A stretch of DNA of 64,000 nt, taken from assembly GCF_041080655.1 (NCBI RefSeq), contig NZ_CP163525.1:8122001-8186000 (forward strand). The letters run 5' to 3'. Within the stretch, counting starts at the first letter, position 1, and each line of letters starts with the position of its first letter. This DNA is from Streptomyces sp. CG4 (GTDB lineage Bacteria > Actinomycetota > Actinomycetes > Streptomycetales > Streptomycetaceae). The translations under genes were made by a program, and so were the position numbers. The notes beneath the pieces are model-generated. The model had not been told where the DNA came from and ran no database searches. It worked only from the letters and a program-made list of their open reading frames with translations. This document shows positions 32,322 through 39,625 of the stretch, piece by piece.

Positions 32322-32999
32322 ATGCACCTCGACCACACCCACTCCGGTCCCGCCGCCGTCAGCGCCGACGCGCACCGCCCCGACGGAACCCGCCGCGCCC
32401 TGCGCATCGGGCTCGGTGGGCCCGTCGGGTCCGGGAAGACCGCGACCGTCGCCGCGCTCTGCCGGGCGCTGCGCGACGAGCTGTCGCTGGCCGTCGTCAC
32501 CAATGACATCTACACCCGTGAGGACGCCGAGTTCCTGCTCCGGGAGGCCGTGCTGCCGCCCGAGCGGATCACCGCAGTGGAGACGGGCGCCTGCCCGCAC
32601 ACCGCCATCCGCGACGACATCTCGGCCAACCTCGAAGCCGTGGAGGACCTGGAGGACGCGGTCGGCCCGCTGGATCTGATCCTCGTCGAGTCCGGCGGCG
32701 ACAACCTCACCGCGACCTTCTCCAGGGGACTCGTGGACGCGCAGATCTTCGTGATCGACGTGGCCGGCGGCGACGACATCCCGCGCAAGGGCGGACCCGG
32801 CGTCACCACGGCCGACCTGCTTGTCGTCAACAAGACCGACCTCGCGCCGCACGTCGGCTCCGACCTCGCCCGGATGGCCGCCGACGCCAAGGCCCAGCGG
32901 GCCGAACTCCCGGTGGTCTTCCAGTCCTTGCGCGGTGAGCCGGGGGTCGCGGACGTGGCCGCCTGGGTACGGGCGCGGCTCGCCGCGTGGACGGCATGA
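32322..32999 (+). CDS. ureG: Urease accessory GTPase UreG
   Basis: The 225-residue SIMIBI GTPase powers nickel delivery to urease. It has a P-loop GGPVGSGKTATVAALCRALR, the metal-binding ETGACPHTAIRDD (CPH motif), switch LILVESGGDNLTATFS and base-recognition NKTDLAP. The His-containing N-terminus (HLDHTHSG) may also bind nickel, partly substituting for the missing UreE. It overlaps the ureD start by 4 bp. Length and motifs are normal. Confidence 0.97.
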   Translation: MHLDHTHSGPAAVSADAHRPDGTRRALRIGLGGPVGSGKTATVAALCRALRDELSLAVVTNDIYTREDAEFLLREAVLPPERITAVETGACPHTAIRDDISANLEAVEDLEDAVGPLDLILVESGGDNLTATFSRGLVDAQIFVIDVAGGDDIPRKGGPGVTTADLLVVNKTDLAPHVGSDLARMAADAKAQRAELPVVFQSLRGEPGVADVAAWVRARLAAWTA

Positions 33000-33754
33000 C
33001 GGCGACCGGGGTCCGGGCACACGCGCGGATCGTCGCCCGCTCCGACGGGCGCGGCGGTACGGCCCTGCCCGTGCTGGACGGCGACGGGCCGCTGGCCCTG
33101 CGCCGCATCCGGTCCGGCGGTTCCGAGGCGAAGGTCATGCTGGTCGGCGCGATGAGCGGCCCGCTCGGCGGCGACCGCTTCGCGGTCACGGCGAGCGTGG
33201 CGGAGAGCGCCCGGCTGCACATCGGCTCGGCCGCCGCCACCCTCGCCCTGCCCGGCCAGGCCAAGGGGGAGGCCCGCTACGACGTACGGCTGGACGTGGC
33301 CGACGGCGCCGAACTGCGCTGGCTGCCCGAGCAGTTGATCTCGGCCCGCGGCAGTGACCTGTACGTCACCACGCGAGCCGAACTCGCCGCCGACGCCCGG
33401 CTGGTGCTGCGCGAGGAGCAGGTGCTCGGGCGGGCGGGAGAGGAACCCGGGCGGCTCACCAGCCGGCTGACCGTACGGGTCGCGGGCCGCACGGTGCTGG
33501 ACCAGGAACTGTCCTGCGGCCCCGGCGCACCCGGCGGCTGGGACGGTCCGGCGGTACTGGCCGGGCACCGGTCGGTGGGTCAACTCGTCGTCGTACGGCC
33601 CGAGTTCGCGCATCACCCGGTCCAGGCCGAGGCCCTGGGGGAGTGCGCCGCCCTGATACCTCTGGCAGGCCCGGCCGCCCTGGTCAGCGCGGTGGCCCCC
33701 GACGCACTGCGACTGCGACGGCTGTTGGACGAGGCACTGACCAAGCTCGGCTGA
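32996..33754 (+). CDS. ureD: Urease accessory protein UreD
   Basis: The 252-residue UreD (UreH) chooses ATG 32996, overlapping the ureG TGA. Conserved segments include GGSEAKVMLVGAMSGPLGGD, LHIGSAAATLALPG, LRWLPEQLISARGSDL and LVLREEQVLGRAGEEPGRLT. UreD binds the urease apoenzyme and, with UreF and UreG, forms the activation complex. It is the last gene of the cluster; no nickel transporter follows, so uptake must be encoded elsewhere. Confidence 0.93.
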   Translation: MTATGVRAHARIVARSDGRGGTALPVLDGDGPLALRRIRSGGSEAKVMLVGAMSGPLGGDRFAVTASVAESARLHIGSAAATLALPGQAKGEARYDVRLDVADGAELRWLPEQLISARGSDLYVTTRAELAADARLVLREEQVLGRAGEEPGRLTSRLTVRVAGRTVLDQELSCGPGAPGGWDGPAVLAGHRSVGQLVVVRPEFAHHPVQAEALGECAALIPLAGPAALVSAVAPDALRLRRLLDEALTKLG

Positions 33755-33931
33755 GGAGCGCCCCGCGTCCTGTCGTCACCCTCTCGGCGGAGGGCCTCGT
33801 CCCACTGGACATGATCGTCCGGTTATCGGATTGGTAAAGATGGCGGGCTACCCCTGTTCTCAGGCCGCTCACAGCCGAGAGGATCCCGGCCTGACCACTC
33901 GCAGTGATCCTGATGTAGGGGGAGGGCCCAC

Positions 33932-35533
33932 TTGAGGCACAACAGACCGAAGAGCCGCCTGCTGGCGCTCGGTTCGGCCGGAGCGCTCGTCACCGCCACC
34001 CTGGTCGCCGGTGCCGTCTCGGCACCCGCGGCCAGCGCCGCCGCCTCCCGGCCCGGCCCGGACCGGGAGGCCAAGGGCGCCGCGATCGCCGCCGCCCGCG
34101 CCGCCAAGGCCGGCATCGACTGGCAGGACTGCCCCGCCGACTGGGGGCTGGAGAAGCCCATCCAGTGCGGCTGGGTCAGCGTGCCGGTCGACTACGCTCA
34201 CCCGTACGGCAAGCAGATCAAGCTCGCCGTCGACCGCATCGGCAACACGGGGACCCCGCAGGAGCGCCAGGGCGCGCTCGTCTACAACCCCGGCGGCCCC
34301 GGCGGCTCGGGCCTGAAGTTCCCGCGCCGGATCACCACCAAGAACCCCGTCTGGGCGAACGTCGCCAAGGCCTACGACTTCGTCGGCTTCGACCCGCGCG
34401 GCGTCGGCCACTCCGCGCCCATCTCCTGCGAGGACCCGCAGGAGTACGTCAAGGCGCCGAAGATGGACCCGGTGCCGGACACCGAGGCGGACAAGACCGC
34501 TCAGCGCAAGCTGGCCCGCGCGTACGCGGACGGCTGCCTGGAGCGCACCGGCCACGCGATGCTCCAGCAGATGACCACGCCGAACACCGCCCGCGACCTG
34601 GACGTCATCCGCGCGGCCCTGGGCGAGCAGAAGCTCAACTACCTCGGCGTCTCCTACGGCACCTACCTCGGCGCCGTCTACGGCACCCTGTTCCCGGGCC
34701 ACCTGCGCCGCATGATCGTGGACAGCGTGGTCAACCCCGCCCGCGAGAACATCTGGTACCAGGCCAACCTGAACCAGGACATCGCCTTCGAGGGCCGCTG
34801 GAAGGACTGGGAGGACTGGGTCGCCACCAACGACGCCGCCTTCCACCTCGGCACCACCCGCGCCGCCGTCCAGGCCAAGTGGCTCGAACTGCGCGCCACC
34901 GCCAAGAAGAGCCCCATCGGCGGGGTCGTCGGCCCGGCCGAGCTGATCGCCTTCTTCCAGAGCGCGCCGTACTACGACTCCTCGTGGGTGCCGGTCGCCA
35001 CCGTGTTCAGCAAGTACTTCGCCGGTGACACCAAGGCGCTCGTCGACGCCGCGGGCCCCAACCTGTCGAACACGGCCGGCAACATCAGCGCCGAGAACGG
35101 CAACGCCGTCTACACGGCCGTCGAGTGCACCGACGCCAAGTGGCCCACCAGCTGGCAGAGGTGGAACCGGGACAACACCCGGCTCAACCAGGACTATCCG
35201 TTCATGACCTGGGCCAACGCCTGGATGAACCTGCCCTGCGCCACCTGGCCGGTGAAGCAGCGGACCCCGGTCGAGGTGCGGACCGGCGAGGGCCTGCCGC
35301 AGGTGCTGATCGTGCAGTCCACCCGGGACGCCGCCACCCCGTACGAGGGCGCCGTCGAACTGCACAAGCGCTTCCAGGGCTCCCGTCTGATCACCGAGAA
35401 GGACGCGGGCTCCCACGGAGTGACCGGCCTGGTCAACTCCTGCATCAACCAGCGCGTCGACTCCTACCTGATCGACGGCAAGCTGGACGGTGCGGACGTG
35501 ACCTGCGGCCCGCACGCCACGCCCAAGCCGTAA
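33932..35533 (+). CDS. tap: Secreted tripeptidyl aminopeptidase (Tap/SlpD family alpha/beta hydrolase)
   Basis: The 533-residue protein starts at TTG 33932 after GGGGGAGGG. It has a Sec/Tat-like signal peptide (basic RPKSR, hydrophobic GSAGALVTATLVAGAVSA, AASA cleavage). The alpha/beta-hydrolase core shows YNPGGPGGSGLKF, nucleophile Ser in YLGVSYGTYLGAVYG, Asp in IVQSTRDAATPYEG and His in KDAGSHGVTG, with the TAP-like C-terminal domain. Tap releases tripeptides from the N-terminus of secreted proteins and propeptides. It is monocistronic and ends at a strong terminator. Many Streptomyces secrete it at high level. Confidence 0.93.
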   Translation: MRHNRPKSRLLALGSAGALVTATLVAGAVSAPAASAAASRPGPDREAKGAAIAAARAAKAGIDWQDCPADWGLEKPIQCGWVSVPVDYAHPYGKQIKLAVDRIGNTGTPQERQGALVYNPGGPGGSGLKFPRRITTKNPVWANVAKAYDFVGFDPRGVGHSAPISCEDPQEYVKAPKMDPVPDTEADKTAQRKLARAYADGCLERTGHAMLQQMTTPNTARDLDVIRAALGEQKLNYLGVSYGTYLGAVYGTLFPGHLRRMIVDSVVNPARENIWYQANLNQDIAFEGRWKDWEDWVATNDAAFHLGTTRAAVQAKWLELRATAKKSPIGGVVGPAELIAFFQSAPYYDSSWVPVATVFSKYFAGDTKALVDAAGPNLSNTAGNISAENGNAVYTAVECTDAKWPTSWQRWNRDNTRLNQDYPFMTWANAWMNLPCATWPVKQRTPVEVRTGEGLPQVLIVQSTRDAATPYEGAVELHKRFQGSRLITEKDAGSHGVTGLVNSCINQRVDSYLIDGKLDGADVTCGPHATPKP

Positions 35534-35551
35534 CCGGTCCCATGCGGTGAC

Positions 35552-35582
35552 GAGGGGCGGCCGGACTTCCCGGCCGCCCCTC
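35552..35582. terminator. Strong bidirectional terminator
   Basis: A perfect 13-bp stem (GAGGGGCGGCCGG with CCGGCCGCCCCTC) around a 5-base loop separates the convergent tap and epimerase genes, ending 2 bases before the epimerase stop codon. Confidence 0.85.
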
Positions 35583-35584
35583 GC

Positions 35585-36610
35585 TCATGCCGTGAACCAG
35601 GCGTCCTCGGCCGCGTAGTCGAACAGGTCCGGATACACCCGGGCGAGGAGCGGGAAGCACTCCCGCCAGTCCCGCCCGGCGCGCAGCCCATCGGTCAGCC
35701 ACGCGACCGTCTCCGGCAGGCTCTCGGCGTACGACACCACCGGCCGGTAGCCCAACTCCCGCTCGGCGGCGGACATGCCGGCGACCACCGGCAGCGGCGT
35801 CGACCACGGACTTTGGCCCACGGAGCCCTCGGGCGGAGCGGCGAGGAACGTTGTCTCCGTCTCCACGCCCATCACCGCGTCGACCGCCGCACCGATCCCG
35901 GCGACCGTCGGCGCCTCGCCGTCACAGGCGTTGAGCACCCGGGTACCGGGGTGGGCCGCCGCCAGCCGTACCAGCTCGGCGATGTTCCGGGCGCTCGCCG
36001 TATGAAACCGGCTCTCGCCCCGGTACGACAGCACCCGCCTGCGCCTGCCGTCCAGATTCCGCTTCACGAAGTAGAGCTCACGGGGGAGCGGACTGTACGG
36101 CCCGTGCACCGCGCCCGGCCGCAGCACCGTGACCGGCAACGTGCCTGCGGCCGCGAGGAGTTCACGCTCCAGCGCCACCTTGCGCGTGCTGTACGACGCC
36201 TCGCCCGGCGCAACCGTCGGGTGGGTCTCGGGTATCGGCACCGGGTAGGTGGGAAAGCCGTCCGGCGTGCCCATCGTGTCGAAGTTCCGGCCCGCGCCGT
36301 CGTCGTACACGGCCACGCTGGAGATCACCACCGCCGAGCCGATCCGGCCCGCCAGGGACGTCAGCTGCCGGGCGTGCACGGCGTCGTAGGCCACCATGTC
36401 GACCAGCAGATCGCAGCCGTCGCCGACCAGCGCGGCCAGGGCCGCGTCGTCGGAGCGGTCCAGCCGGACCGTGCGTACCCCCTCGTCCCATGCCTCGTCC
36501 CGGCCGCCGCTCCGCGAGGCGGCCGTCACCGCCCAGCCGTCCCGCGCCAGCGCGTCCACGGCCGGACGGCCGATCTGCCCACTCGCCCCGATCACCAAAG
36601 CCCTCTTCAT
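35585..36610 (-). CDS. NAD(P)-dependent epimerase/reductase (extended SDR)
   Basis: The 341-residue protein has an N-terminal dinucleotide-binding motif GASGQIGRPAVDAL, the strand DLLVDMVAYDAVHARQLTSL, SVAVYDDGAG and a YxxxK-like SYSTRKVALERELL near residue 140. Extended SDRs of this kind modify nucleotide sugars or reduce small ketones; no defining substrate motif is visible. ATG 36610 is the clear start (KRALVIGASG). It is convergent with tap across the terminator and starts 60 bp from the PlsC gene stop on the same strand. Confidence 0.85.
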   Translation of the reverse strand: MKRALVIGASGQIGRPAVDALARDGWAVTAASRSGGRDEAWDEGVRTVRLDRSDDAALAALVGDGCDLLVDMVAYDAVHARQLTSLAGRIGSAVVISSVAVYDDGAGRNFDTMGTPDGFPTYPVPIPETHPTVAPGEASYSTRKVALERELLAAAGTLPVTVLRPGAVHGPYSPLPRELYFVKRNLDGRRRRVLSYRGESRFHTASARNIAELVRLAAAHPGTRVLNACDGEAPTVAGIGAAVDAVMGVETETTFLAAPPEGSVGQSPWSTPLPVVAGMSAAERELGYRPVVSYAESLPETVAWLTDGLRAGRDWRECFPLLARVYPDLFDYAAEDAWFTA

Positions 36611-36670
36611 ACGGCGAGCCTAGGAGAACGGACCGGCGGGGCCACGGAACTTCTGCCGACGGCAGAGGGG

Positions 36671-37396
36671 TCAGCTGAGCGGCGCCCGCGGGAACCGGCG
36701 CTCCTTCGCGCCCTTCTCCGCGGCCTGCCGCTCCTTGACGACGGCCGCGTACTCGTCGACGTACTCCTGCTCGGACAGCGTCAGGATCGCGTACATGATC
36801 TCGTCGGTGACGGCCCGCAGGATCGCCCGCTCCTGCTCCATTCCCGCATAGCGGGAGAAGTCGAGGGCCTTGCCGAAGCGGATGGTGACGGGGTGGATGC
36901 TCGGGACGACCTTCCCGGGCGGCTGGGCCTCGAACGTGCCGATCATCGCGCACGGTACGACCGGCACCCCGGCCTTCAGCGCCATCACGGCGACGCCGAC
37001 CTTGCCCTTGTAGAGCCTGCCGTCGTGCGAACGGGTGCCCTCCGGATAGATGCCGAGCAACTCGTCCCGGTTCAGCACCTTGAGGCCCTCGCGGATCGCG
37101 GCCTGCCCGGCCTCCTTGCCCGAGCGGTCCACCGGGATCTGTCCGGCGCTGCGGAAGAAGAACGCGGTGAGCCGGCCCTTGAGCCCCGGGCCGGTGAAGT
37201 ACTCGGCCTTCGCGAGGAACGTGATCCGGCGCTTGAGCATCGCCGGCATCAGGAAATGGTCGGCGAAAGACAGATGGTTCCCCGCGACGATCGCGGGGCC
37301 GGACTCCGGCACGTGCTCCAGGCCCTCGATCCGGGGCCGGAAGACCAGTCTCAGCAGGGGCCCCAGCAGCACATACTTGAGCAGGTAATAGAACAC
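36671..37396 (-). CDS. plsC: 1-acylglycerol-3-phosphate O-acyltransferase (PlsC family)
   Basis: The 241-residue membrane-associated acyltransferase has an N-terminal hydrophobic segment (YYLLKYVLLGPLLRLVF), the catalytic NHLSFADHFLMP (HxxxxD motif) near residue 41, and IYPEGTRSHDGRLYKGKVGV for phosphate binding. PlsC makes phosphatidic acid in phospholipid synthesis; Streptomyces has several paralogues, some acting in lipid-linked natural products or lipoproteins. The block VVPCAMIGTFEAQPPGKVVP is also conserved. A coupled role with the downstream epimerase is possible but unproven. Confidence 0.88.
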   Translation of the reverse strand: MFYYLLKYVLLGPLLRLVFRPRIEGLEHVPESGPAIVAGNHLSFADHFLMPAMLKRRITFLAKAEYFTGPGLKGRLTAFFFRSAGQIPVDRSGKEAGQAAIREGLKVLNRDELLGIYPEGTRSHDGRLYKGKVGVAVMALKAGVPVVPCAMIGTFEAQPPGKVVPSIHPVTIRFGKALDFSRYAGMEQERAILRAVTDEIMYAILTLSEQEYVDEYAAVVKERQAAEKGAKERRFPRAPLS

Positions 37397-37532
37397 GGCT
37401 CGCCCCTCACATCGTCCCGGCCACCCCAGCGTGTGCCTGTGGTCATCTGTAACCGCAACAGGCCATGCTCATGCCGGGTACATCGAGCCTCCCGCGAGCC
37501 GCGACCGGTCACCCCCGCCCGGCCCTCGTACG

Positions 37533-37946
37533 ATGGCGCCCATGCACAGCGCCGGATCACACACCTCGCGCCCGCCCCGGTGGCGGCGTGGGGCGCTCGT
37601 GCTGGTGCTGTGGGCCGGGCTGTTGGGGATGCATGCGCTCGGGCCCGTCGGCGGCACGGGGGATGCCGGGCACGGCGGTCCGGGGCAGCACACCGTCGCC
37701 GCCGGCACCGTCGCACAGGACGGCTGTGCGAACGCCGACCGGCACTGCGGCGGGGGCCGGCCGCAGCACGCCGATCCCACCTGTGCGTCGGGTGCGGTGA
37801 ACGGTGGCCCGGAGCTGCCCGCACTCGTCCCCGACCCCGTGGCCGTCGCCGCGCCGGACCGTTGCCCGCGCTCCCGTGCGGCCACCGGGCCCGAAGGCGC
37901 CCGCGCCCCGCCCTCCCTGGCCGAACTCCAGCTCCTGCGGATCTAG
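37533..37946 (+). CDS. DUF6153-type small membrane protein
   Basis: The 137-residue protein starts at ATG 37533 or 37542. It has one membrane segment or uncleaved signal (GALVLVLWAGLLGMHALGPV) followed by a His/Cys-bearing region (CANADRHCGGGRPQHADPTC) and a Pro/Ala-rich tail. I associate this layout with DUF6153, usually next to a DUF305 lipoprotein gene as here, which suggests copper or redox stress functions. Its TAG stop coincides with the left arm of an inverted-repeat element, so the native C-terminus could have been altered by insertion. Confidence 0.7.
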   Translation: MAPMHSAGSHTSRPPRWRRGALVLVLWAGLLGMHALGPVGGTGDAGHGGPGQHTVAAGTVAQDGCANADRHCGGGRPQHADPTCASGAVNGGPELPALVPDPVAVAAPDRCPRSRAATGPEGARAPPSLAELQLLRI

Positions 37947-38050
37947 GGCCTGCCCGGCGGATCCTGTCGCAGACGCGCGCACCAGCCCCCGCTCACCTGC
38001 GCCGATGAGGCGCCGTGAATTTCCTGCGACCTGATCCGCCGGACGGGCCC
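37946..38050. mobile_element. MITE-like inverted-repeat element
   Basis: Arms of 27 bp (37946-37972 and 38024-38050) pair with about four mismatches around a 51-bp centre: GGGCCTGCCCGGCGGATC at one end, the complement GATCCGCCGGACGGGCCC at the other. The arm sequence resembles ends of Streptomyces IS elements. No coding frame and no clear target duplication. It separates the DUF6153 and DUF305 genes. Confidence 0.6.
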
Positions 38051-38150
38051 TGGAAGGCTCCGTCGGCCGCACAGCCCGCCCCTGCACTGCGGCACCCGCG
38101 GTCGTGCTCGCGTCTGCCCCAAATCCCTTGAGAACCACAGGAGTTCCAGC

Positions 38151-38843
38151 ATGACCAGTCGCACCCTCACCCGCCGTACCCTGACGCGTCGTGCCGCCCT
38201 GGCCGCCGTCGTCGCGAGCTGTGCCCTCGTCCTGGCCGCCTGCGGCGGCAGCGGTGCCGGCGGCGCGCACGCCGCGCACGGCGCCGCCGGCACCCGGGGC
38301 GGGATGGCCCCGACGGCGGGCACCGCCCACAACGCCCAGGACGTCGCCTTCGCGCAGGCCATGATCCCGCACCACCAGCAGGCCCTGGAGATGGCGCGGC
38401 TTGCCCCCGGCCGGGCCTCCTCGGCGCAGGTGAAGGACCTCGCCCTCCGCATCGAGAAGGCGCAGGCCCCGGAGATCCGCACCATGACCGGCTGGCTCAG
38501 GTCCTGGGGCGAGCGGGTGCCCATGACCGGCATGGACCACTCGGGCCACCCCGGCATGTCCGGGATGATGAGCGACGCCGACATGGCCGAGCTGAAGAGA
38601 GCCCAGGGCAAAGGCTTCGACACGAAGTTCCTGTCCATGATGGTCAAGCACCACCAGGGCGCCGTGCAGATGGCCGGAACGGAGAAGGCCAAGGGTGCGT
38701 ACGGGCCCGCCAAGGCCCTGGCCGACGCCGTCGTCAGCGCGCAGAACGCCGAGATCAGGGAGATGAAGAAGCTCCTCGGCACCGGCGGAACGAGCGACTC
38801 GGGCGACTCGGGCGGCATGAGCGGTATGAGCGGCATGAGCTGA
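38151..38843 (+). CDS. DUF305 lipoprotein, Met/His-rich
   Basis: The 230-residue protein has a twin-arginine-like and lipoprotein leader (RRTLTRRAALAAVVASCALV, lipobox LAACGG). Two DUF305 ferritin-like halves follow: VAFAQAMIPHHQQALEMARL and LSMMVKHHQGAVQMAGTEKA. Between and after them are Met/His runs (MDHSGHPGMSGMMSDADM; GGMSGMSGMS). Such proteins are surface-exposed and linked to copper binding or copper stress. It is 204 bp downstream of the DUF6153 gene with a MITE-like element between. The C-terminal SGM repeats are prone to slippage. Confidence 0.88.
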   Translation: MTSRTLTRRTLTRRAALAAVVASCALVLAACGGSGAGGAHAAHGAAGTRGGMAPTAGTAHNAQDVAFAQAMIPHHQQALEMARLAPGRASSAQVKDLALRIEKAQAPEIRTMTGWLRSWGERVPMTGMDHSGHPGMSGMMSDADMAELKRAQGKGFDTKFLSMMVKHHQGAVQMAGTEKAKGAYGPAKALADAVVSAQNAEIREMKKLLGTGGTSDSGDSGGMSGMSGMS

Positions 38844-39613
38844 CGTACCGCGGGCGGCAGCAGTTCCAGCAGGACGGCGTCCGCGAGGGCCTCGGGGTCC
38901 TCTCCAAGGTGGCGGTGGCGGTCGAGGGAGTCGGCGAGGCGGGCCGGCCCGGTGTCGATGTCCTCGCCGCGGCGCTCGATCAGGCCGTCGGTGTACAGGA
39001 CGAGGGTGGCGCCCTCGGCGTGGCCCGTGCGGGCCTGGGGTCTGGGGATCGGGTCGGGGCGGGCGTCGAGCGGCGGGTCGGTGGCCTGGTCGAGGAACTC
39101 CACGCGGCCGTCCGGCTGGACGAGCACGGGCGGCGGATGCCCGGTGCTGCTGTAGTGATCGTGTGGTCGTCGAAGTCGATGAACGTCGTGACGACGGTGG
39201 CCGATTCGGCGCCGTCGACGACATGCGCGTACCGACCGAGGATGTTCAGGACCTCGGCCGGCCCCGCGGCGACACGGGAGATGGCGCTCAGCGCGCTGCG
39301 CAGCCGGCCCATGACCCCGGCGGCCTCCAGACCGTGCCCAACCACGTCGCCCACGGCCACGCCCGTGCGGTGGCCGCCCACCAGGTCGACGATGTCGTAC
39401 CAGTCCCCGCACACGTTCACCGCGCCGACCGCGGGCCGGTCCCGTCGTGTCGAACACCGGCGCGTTGACGAGGCTCCAGTAGCGCTCCTCCCACTCTCCG
39501 GGCCGGTCGGGATCCTCGATGTCGTAGCGCTGTGGGGCCATGGTGTCCCGCTCGCCGGTGGATCGCACCCGGTCCAGCGAGGCCGTAGCCGATCTCACGA
39601 GGGCGTCGCTCAT
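38844..39613 (-). pseudogene. SpoIIE/PP2C-type phosphatase remnant
   Basis: Three frames carry parts of one protein. From 39613 comes a PAS-like fragment (RPGEWEERYWSLVNAPVFD). After an internal loss and frame change near 39435 follows the PP2C core (VNVCGDWYDIVDLVGGHRTG, VAVGDVVGHGLEAAGVMGRL). A single missing base near 39155 then leads to STGHPPPVLVQPDGRVEFLD and TLVLYTDGLIERRGEDIDTG. The C-terminus runs into the antisense of the DUF305 gene with no proper end. The protein is truncated on both sides and should be inactive. It sits directly downstream of an intact relative, so it may be a decayed duplicate. Confidence 0.8.
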
Positions 39614-39625
39614 GAGGGTGGTCGC

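Noticed and set aside
33779..33794. CCCTC-TCGGCG-GAGGG as a terminator after ureD
   Set aside because: The stem is only 5 bp, too weak to call in this GC-rich sequence.
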